Position numbers and translations under genes: made by a program. From Triplophysa rosa (taxonomy: Eukaryota; Chordata; Actinopteri; Cypriniformes; Nemacheilidae), in the NCBI RefSeq assembly GCF_024868665.1, contig NC_079913.1, forward strand, positions 8,374,879 through 8,438,878: 64,000 bases of DNA. Reading direction: 5' to 3'. How positions within the stretch are numbered: the first letter of the stretch is position 1; each line of letters opens with the position of its first letter. The notes beneath the pieces were generated by a model. The model had not been told where the DNA came from. It saw nothing but the letters and a program-made list of their open reading frames with translations, and searched no databases. Shown one piece after another: positions 60,404 to 64,000 of the stretch.

Positions 60404-62305
60404 CAGACCCAAAGCTCTCACTGTGCGAACACCTGTTCCTGTTACAGCGATAGATTGTTTACTTTAGGTGTGAGTCTGTGACAGTTGGTTTTATTACCCG
60501 GCGTGTGCCGCTTGTTTGTGCGTAAAACCTGCACGCGATCATTTTTCCACAGAAATTGCGGTTCATTAATACTGTAAATTGAATCTACTGTGGGATGAAA
60601 TCAACTCGAACTCGGATATTTTCTACATATACATCCTTATTTAATCGTATATAAATATATAATCACTGTTTTTTGAAAATCTTATCTTGTATGCCCCCAG
60701 GCGAGAGCTCATTTTTAGAGAGCTGAAGGATATGTTTGCAATTCACCGTACTGATCCTGATTCATCAACATTAAACGACCGTAAAAACAAATTTTGTATT
60801 GTTGTTAATCAGACTGCAATTCTGTGAGAACCTTTTCAGCCAACAAAGGAAAGAACACTTGTGCTTTTAATTATTGAATGAGACCCAGTGGGTGTTGGTT
60901 GGATGTAAGGCGTGGAGTAGTTTTCCAGAGCACAGGATGCTTAATAATGACGCTATGTACAGCCAAATACTGCCTAATTATCTCCACACACGTTGTGTCC
61001 TCTGTCTGTGGTATTAAAGGTCAGACTTCATCATGCTCATCTCAGATCATAATGAGTTGAAGTTCTTTTACTCCGTGTGACGCCTCCTCCAGAAGAAGAG
61101 CTTTGTAAATGTAGAGACGCCATGTTCACGTCTGACTGCCAGAGCATCAAACTGGTCTGAAAAAAAGGGAGAGAGAGAACGCAAAGTGATTGTTGAGAGC
61201 TGATCGAATCATTCACGCTATTTGGATTCGCTTCAATTAATGACTAATTCGGACTAAAAATAGAGATGGAAGACAAATCCTTCTGGTTTTGTTAAGATGA
61301 GCAACAAACCTCATGTGCATCCAATTTCTTTTATCCGTGTTTGGTTTAAGACGTTTTTTTACATTTTAGCACTCAGTTGTCTCTACTATGTGACATTCAC
61401 TATGTAGGGATTGTGGTGAATAAGTGAACTAGTCAGCAGTTTTAGACACCGTATATGCATAAATGCGACAAATCCTCTCTTTCTTACGTTCACGCGCCCT
61501 GTGAGTTCAGCACTGCGGCGAATCATGATAGACGTGAAGAGGTAAAATTTCCATTTTTTTCTTGACATCTTTCTCGCAGTTACATCATTACTATAGCAAC
61601 TGATGCAGATAGAACGGATATTGACTACACTGCCTGAACAAATACATCGCCTTTCACCACTTAAAAGATGACAATACAGACAGTCACTCCAAAAGATTGG
61701 ATGTGTGTGCGATGTATGAAAAGCTAAACTTAATGACAGGGTTTAACATGCACAGCTGTACTGAAATATGCATTTATGATCAGATTTACCCATTTTAAGG
61801 AACATTTCACCCGAAAATAATAATTCTGTCTTCATTTACTCACCCTCGAGTTGTTCCAAATCTGCATCAATTTCTTTGTTTTGATGAACACAGAGAAAGA
61901 TATTTGGAAGAATGCTTGTAACCAAACATTTTTTGGCCACTTTTGACTACCATAGTAGGAAAATTGCTTTCTCTAAATTTGTTGAACACAAAAGGAAATA
62001 TTTTGAAGAAGCCCTTAATAATGACATAATTTTCATTTTTGGGTGAACTGTCCCTTTAATTTTTTCATGGTTAAATGCCAGTGGACTGAACAGAATACAT
62101 TTATGTTTGCTTTTATAAGTTTTGCTCTGCTCAGTTAGTGCAGGAAAACAGACAGTAACTGCAGATTTTGTTCCCTCAGGTTTGGAGCAGCGTCTCGTGG
62201 GAAATGGCGTTTCTGCTGAAAGGACACAAAGACTGCGTGCGAAGCTGTCGTTTTTCTTGGGACAGCAAGCGATTAGCAACGGGCGATGACAACGGAGAAA
62301 TAAGG
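47604..62305 (+). CDS. apaf1: Apoptotic protease-activating factor 1 (3' end off the window)
   Basis: Cytosolic apoptosome scaffold: binds cytochrome c through its WD40 propellers, exchanges dATP/ATP, oligomerises and recruits procaspase-9 by its CARD. Coding exons: 47604-47741, 47815-48004, 48412-48609, 48956-49145, 49224-49336, 50021-50152, 50330-50568, 51274-51441, 51608-51739, 51855-51968, 52186-52370, 52446-52572, 52673-52798, 53060-53200, 53679-53804, 54234-54386, 54633-54761, 54934-55059, 55167-55286, 55569-55694, 57223-57339 (extra), 58724-58849, 59626-59757, 60113-60238, 62180-62305. All junctions keep phase. The total is 1200 codons with the extra exon and 1161 without; the last roughly 97 codons of the family lie past the right edge. 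Domains: CARD (1 to about 95), NB-ARC (about 105-440), helical linker, then two WD40 propellers from about residue 610. The start ATG follows an acceptor at 47578-47579. Confidence 0.96.
48412..51441 (+). CDS. apaf1: apaf1 NB-ARC (nucleotide-binding) exons
   Basis: Six exons encode the AAA-type nucleotide-binding and oligomerisation core. The P-loop GMAGSGKS places its lysine at residue 160, the same number as in human Apaf-1. Walker B LLILDDVWD is at about 241-249, the sensor-like TTRNRS follows, and the helical/winged-helix part ends with YLHDLQLDFL, whose LHD (439-441) is the MHD-equivalent nucleotide sensor. GSPLVVSLIGALLREFP is the conserved GxP region. All key residues are intact, so ATPase and exchange function should be kept. 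Confidence 0.95.
50672..51142. mobile_element. Nonautonomous hAT-type element (same terminal family)
   Basis: A 471-bp element in the apaf1 intron between exons 50330-50568 and 51274-51441. Ends GAGGGATGCACCGATA and TATCGGTGCATCCCTA, flanks GTTGTGTT and GTTGTGCT (7 of 8). Termini match the element at 38174-39004, but the interior differs. Confidence 0.85.
51608..52370 (+). CDS. apaf1: apaf1 helical domain exons
   Basis: Exons 51608-51739, 51855-51968 and 52186-52370 encode the alpha-helical arm between NB-ARC and the WD40 region (CLYWYHFLPYHMAKAG, SLMFSLDWVKDKAQV, FQEFLSLNGHHLEQRPFP). The last exon ends in phase 2 after LYLDCV and joins NKNSMDSLSRLV at 52446, the start of propeller 1. The donor is a GTATGT. 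Confidence 0.93.
52446..55286 (+). CDS. apaf1: apaf1 WD40 propeller exons, first set
   Basis: Eight consecutive exons, nearly all phase 0 and 120-153 nt long, each encode about one WD40 blade: ACFSKDGSKIASCGASKTLR, CCAFSPDDRYIATCCSDRKV, QCQFTNTGRRVLLATCSND, CCFSPNDAYLATSSSDGTLK, STWSADGSRIICAARNAVF, YCHACPNSNLLAVALSH, CVQFSPDGSLLLSSSDDQTI and the degenerate RDSDVLFSQNDITVVAADS. The order matches human Apaf-1 through the end of propeller 1 and the start of propeller 2, the cytochrome c-binding pair. Confidence 0.94.
55569..55694 (+). CDS. apaf1: apaf1 WD-blade exon (orthologous copy)
   Basis: A 126-nt phase 0-0 exon encoding 42 residues that begin VRTGSDASVFFES and end CAPHVAIGTEDGSVQ. It aligns by eye with the human segment that follows RRLQ and ends with a GDENGAIE-type strand, so I take it as the orthologous exon. 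Acceptor CCACCAG at 55562-55568 and donor GTACCA at 55695. See the next exon, which looks like its duplicate. Confidence 0.85.
55915..56313. repeat. CT-rich low-complexity block with an apaf1 junction copy
   Basis: Two clean CT runs (about 55963-55997 and 56250-56313) enclose about 250 bp of irregular TCTCGTC/TTCGG sequence. The block starts with a copy of the apaf1 exon-intron junction found at 60233 onwards. The irregular middle looks like noisy consensus more than a natural repeat. Confidence 0.85.
56544..56760. mobile_element. Inverted-repeat MITE, GCCCGGTTTCACAGA family (copy 2)
   Basis: Same termini and subterminal CTTAAGGCTAGTCCCAGACT as the copy at 1164-1421, here in the apaf1 intron between the duplicate blade exons. 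No coding capacity. Confidence 0.8.
57223..57339 (+). CDS. apaf1: apaf1 extra WD-blade exon, probable tandem duplicate
   Basis: A 117-nt open segment with acceptor TGTGCAG (ending 57222) and donor GTACGC (57340), phase 0-0. It encodes 39 residues, TGRVKVRQFLKN onward, ending LALGLETGTVQ. The last 39 residues of the preceding exon (55569-55694) have the same length and a similar end (VAIGTEDGSVQ). Human Apaf-1 has one such segment here, not two. It could be an additional blade strand set, a mutually exclusive alternative exon, or an exon falling out of use. It has no stop and no frame defect. Confidence 0.65.
58724..62305 (+). CDS. apaf1: apaf1 WD40 propeller exons, second set
   Basis: Exons 58724-58849, 59626-59757, 60113-60238 and 62180-62305 are all phase 0. 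They encode blades HHCQFTDDGQTLITSSEDAT, VWKWKTGECLVLEGHQESV with ILSWSFDGTVK, VWDQNSGHKLRDLTCH with LFVSTSADRTAK, and LLKGHKDCVRSCRFSWD with LATGDDNGEIR. The last ends at a GTAAGT donor (62306). The human C-terminus has two further blades, which must be beyond the window. Confidence 0.94.
60267..60404. repeat. (CT)n microsatellite in apaf1 intron
   Basis: About 138 bp of CT with rare T insertions, beginning 28 bp after the donor of exon 60113-60238. Confidence 0.95.
61795..62059. mobile_element. TTAA-flanked MITE of the 'GATAGTTCACC' family, diverged
   Basis: Starts TTAAGGAACATTTCACCCG and ends GGGTGAACTGTCCCTTTAA, in an apaf1 intron about 120 bp before exon 62180-62305. Confidence 0.75.
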
Positions 62306-62437
62306 GTAAGTACAGCGGAGTGAACAGATGAGAATGAAATGATGAATACGAGAGACCACGATTTAAAGAATTCATACATTTAAAGGTGCAATATGTAACT
62401 TTTATGTTTAAAAAGAAAAAATAATCAGTCAAGTAAG

Positions 62438-62894
62438 TAGGGCTGTCACGATAAACCGACGATAAATATCACGTGATTTATGCACAGCTTTTGAGTGAAG
62501 TACGGGAAAATGCTGCTGCATCCGAAAGCCAGAGGGCGCTCTCGTGCGGAAACTCCAAATTCGCACTGCAGAAGAAGACCATAACACGTTCTAGAATTTA
62601 GAAAATGCCTATGGACATCTTTTTATCACTGTTACTCAAGCCTCATCAAGTATTTTTATGATAATAAAGTATATTTATAATGATCATGTTTGACGGGTGT
62701 TGCTTTTTCAAATGCACATTATAAGCGACTCAAACTCGCACTGCTTTTAGATCGAGCAGCATTTCCTACTGATCCCAGAGCCGTGCTTCACAGACAAGCT
62801 ACGCATTAAAAAAAATATCGACACATTGCATATCGCAGCCAGCTCGATTACAATAAGATTTAGTGGTATCGCGATAAATTATCGTGCAGCCCTA
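62438..62894. mobile_element. hAT-like MITE (copy 2)
   Basis: A 457-bp element in the last visible apaf1 intron. Terminal repeats TAGGGCTGTCACGATAAA and the inverted TTTATCGTGCAGCCCTA type. Flanks CAAGTAAG and CAAGTACA are an imperfect (6 of 8) target duplication. No coding capacity. Confidence 0.85.
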
Positions 62895-64000
62895 CAAGTA
62901 CATAAAAAGAAGTGTTGCCTTACCTTATTCTGATTCACAACGTAAGCTTATAATAATGATTTATAAGTTAAGCTGTTGGGTAAGATTTCTTGGGAAAAAT
63001 CTTTTTTTTTTCTCCTGTACTACGTCTGGTCAGAACATAGTATGAGAGTATTTCCAGACGTTATTTAGACCAAACTTATATAATTGAATAAATAAAAGAG
63101 GAATACAGAAAAAAGGGGGCATTTGAAGGTATTTTCATACTTCTCTCCAGTAAAACCCACCTGTCGTTTTAGCCAAACGGCCTGGTTTTCTCTGTCAGCG
63201 CCTCTCGCTGCGAGACAGGCCCCAGTGCTCAGAAGCGTAAAGAAGGAAAGATCTACCTCATCAATTAAAGATGCCGCTCCGAGAGTGGAAAACAGAGAAA
63301 GCGGGAGAAAACCACAAAAAGCGAGAGAATGGCACGCAACGCTGTGATGTTATAATTCATGGCCTGTGGTGCTGTTTTTCAAAGCTCAGCCCTCTGTTAT
63401 TTAACTCTGCCGTGACTCAGTAACAGGAAGTGCAATCTCCGTGTAACATGTGAATCAGACTTTAATGCCTGCAAATCAACAAACTGATATGTTTACAACC
63501 AATAAATGTTATTTTAGCTTCTTACAAACGATTGTTGAGGACATTGTTTTAATAATATATCACGAGTAAACCTCAGGGAAGAGTGGGGAAACGGTGTTTA
63601 TTTTCTTTGGAATAGAGCATTATTGTCCTTGTGAGTTAAACAGCCTTTCATTGTTTTTGAAGCATTGTACAAAGCAAGGACACGAGCCATAAATACAAAA
63701 TCAACAATGTAAATAGGCAAAAACATAAATACAAAGCAAAGGATAAGACATAAATACAAAGAAAAGCCCTGCCTTAGTTACCCTGATTGTTTTATTGTTG
63801 TTGTATGAAAGAAATAACAATTGCTTTTGTAGCATCATTCTGCTCATGCGGCCTGTGAATTTGCTGTCCCAATAGTACATTGATGTCAAAAGATCAAAAG
63901 CCATTTAATTCCTCATTCACCCCTTTAATACTTTCTGAAATCCACTTTGTGTTTAGTCTGATTGTGATTGGGTTAAAACAGTAATTCATGCATTTGTGTT
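62895..64000. other. apaf1: apaf1 intron, right edge of window
   Basis: Downstream of exon 62180-62305 and of the MITE, no further apaf1 exon was found. The remaining C-terminal blades expected from the family are therefore beyond position 64000. No other gene seen. Confidence 0.7.

Overview
The window is vertebrate nuclear DNA, almost certainly from a ray-finned fish. Genes are split into many short exons with GT/AG borders. Introns are AT-rich and full of short inverted-repeat (MITE-like) DNA transposons and CT/CA microsatellites. The encoded proteins are vertebrate-specific. The repeat families (TTAA-flanked 'AGGGATAGTTCACC' units, 'TATGTGACCCTGG' units, 'TAGGGATGCACCGA' hAT ends) look to me like those of cypriniform fishes, but that is from memory and the species cannot be named.

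Layout: (1) 778-24400, minus strand: mybpc1, slow-type myosin-binding protein C, from the start codon (24 coding exons, 864 codons) to the end of the first fibronectin domain; the 3' part lies off the left edge. A TATA box sits about 200 bp upstream of its ATG. (2) 29363-31174 and 32408-34152, minus strand: two tandem ETS-factor genes of the SPI (PU.1/Spi-C) class with the same five-exon plan. The second is spic; the first is a divergent paralogue. (3) 39937-41310, minus strand: dnajb9 (ERdj4), an ER-lumen J-domain co-chaperone. (4) 43071-43740, minus strand: a decayed V2-type vasotocin/vasopressin receptor with at least three frame breaks. (5) From about 44600 to beyond the right edge, plus strand: apaf1, the apoptosome scaffold, with CARD, NB-ARC and most of its WD40 blades in 24 or 25 coding exons; the last blades are off the window.

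The genes do not form one pathway. They are ordinary neighbours: a sarcomere protein, two myeloid-type transcription factors, an ER co-chaperone and an apoptosis scaffold. No prokaryote-style system, CRISPR array or viral genome was seen.

The points most worth a second look are: an extra 39-codon exon in apaf1 that resembles the WD-blade exon before it; a run of phase-1 cassette exons in mybpc1, including a 92-codon Glu/Val/Pro/Thr-rich exon; a mybpc1 splice acceptor built from a pentanucleotide satellite; the tandem SPI-class gene pair; a hAT transposon with a perfect 8-bp target duplication and a BED-finger relic in apaf1 intron 1; and a stray copy of an apaf1 exon-intron junction beside a CT repeat that may be an assembly error.

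All exon borders were set by reading splice sites, checking reading-frame phase from exon to exon, and comparing with remembered family proteins. No alignment was run.
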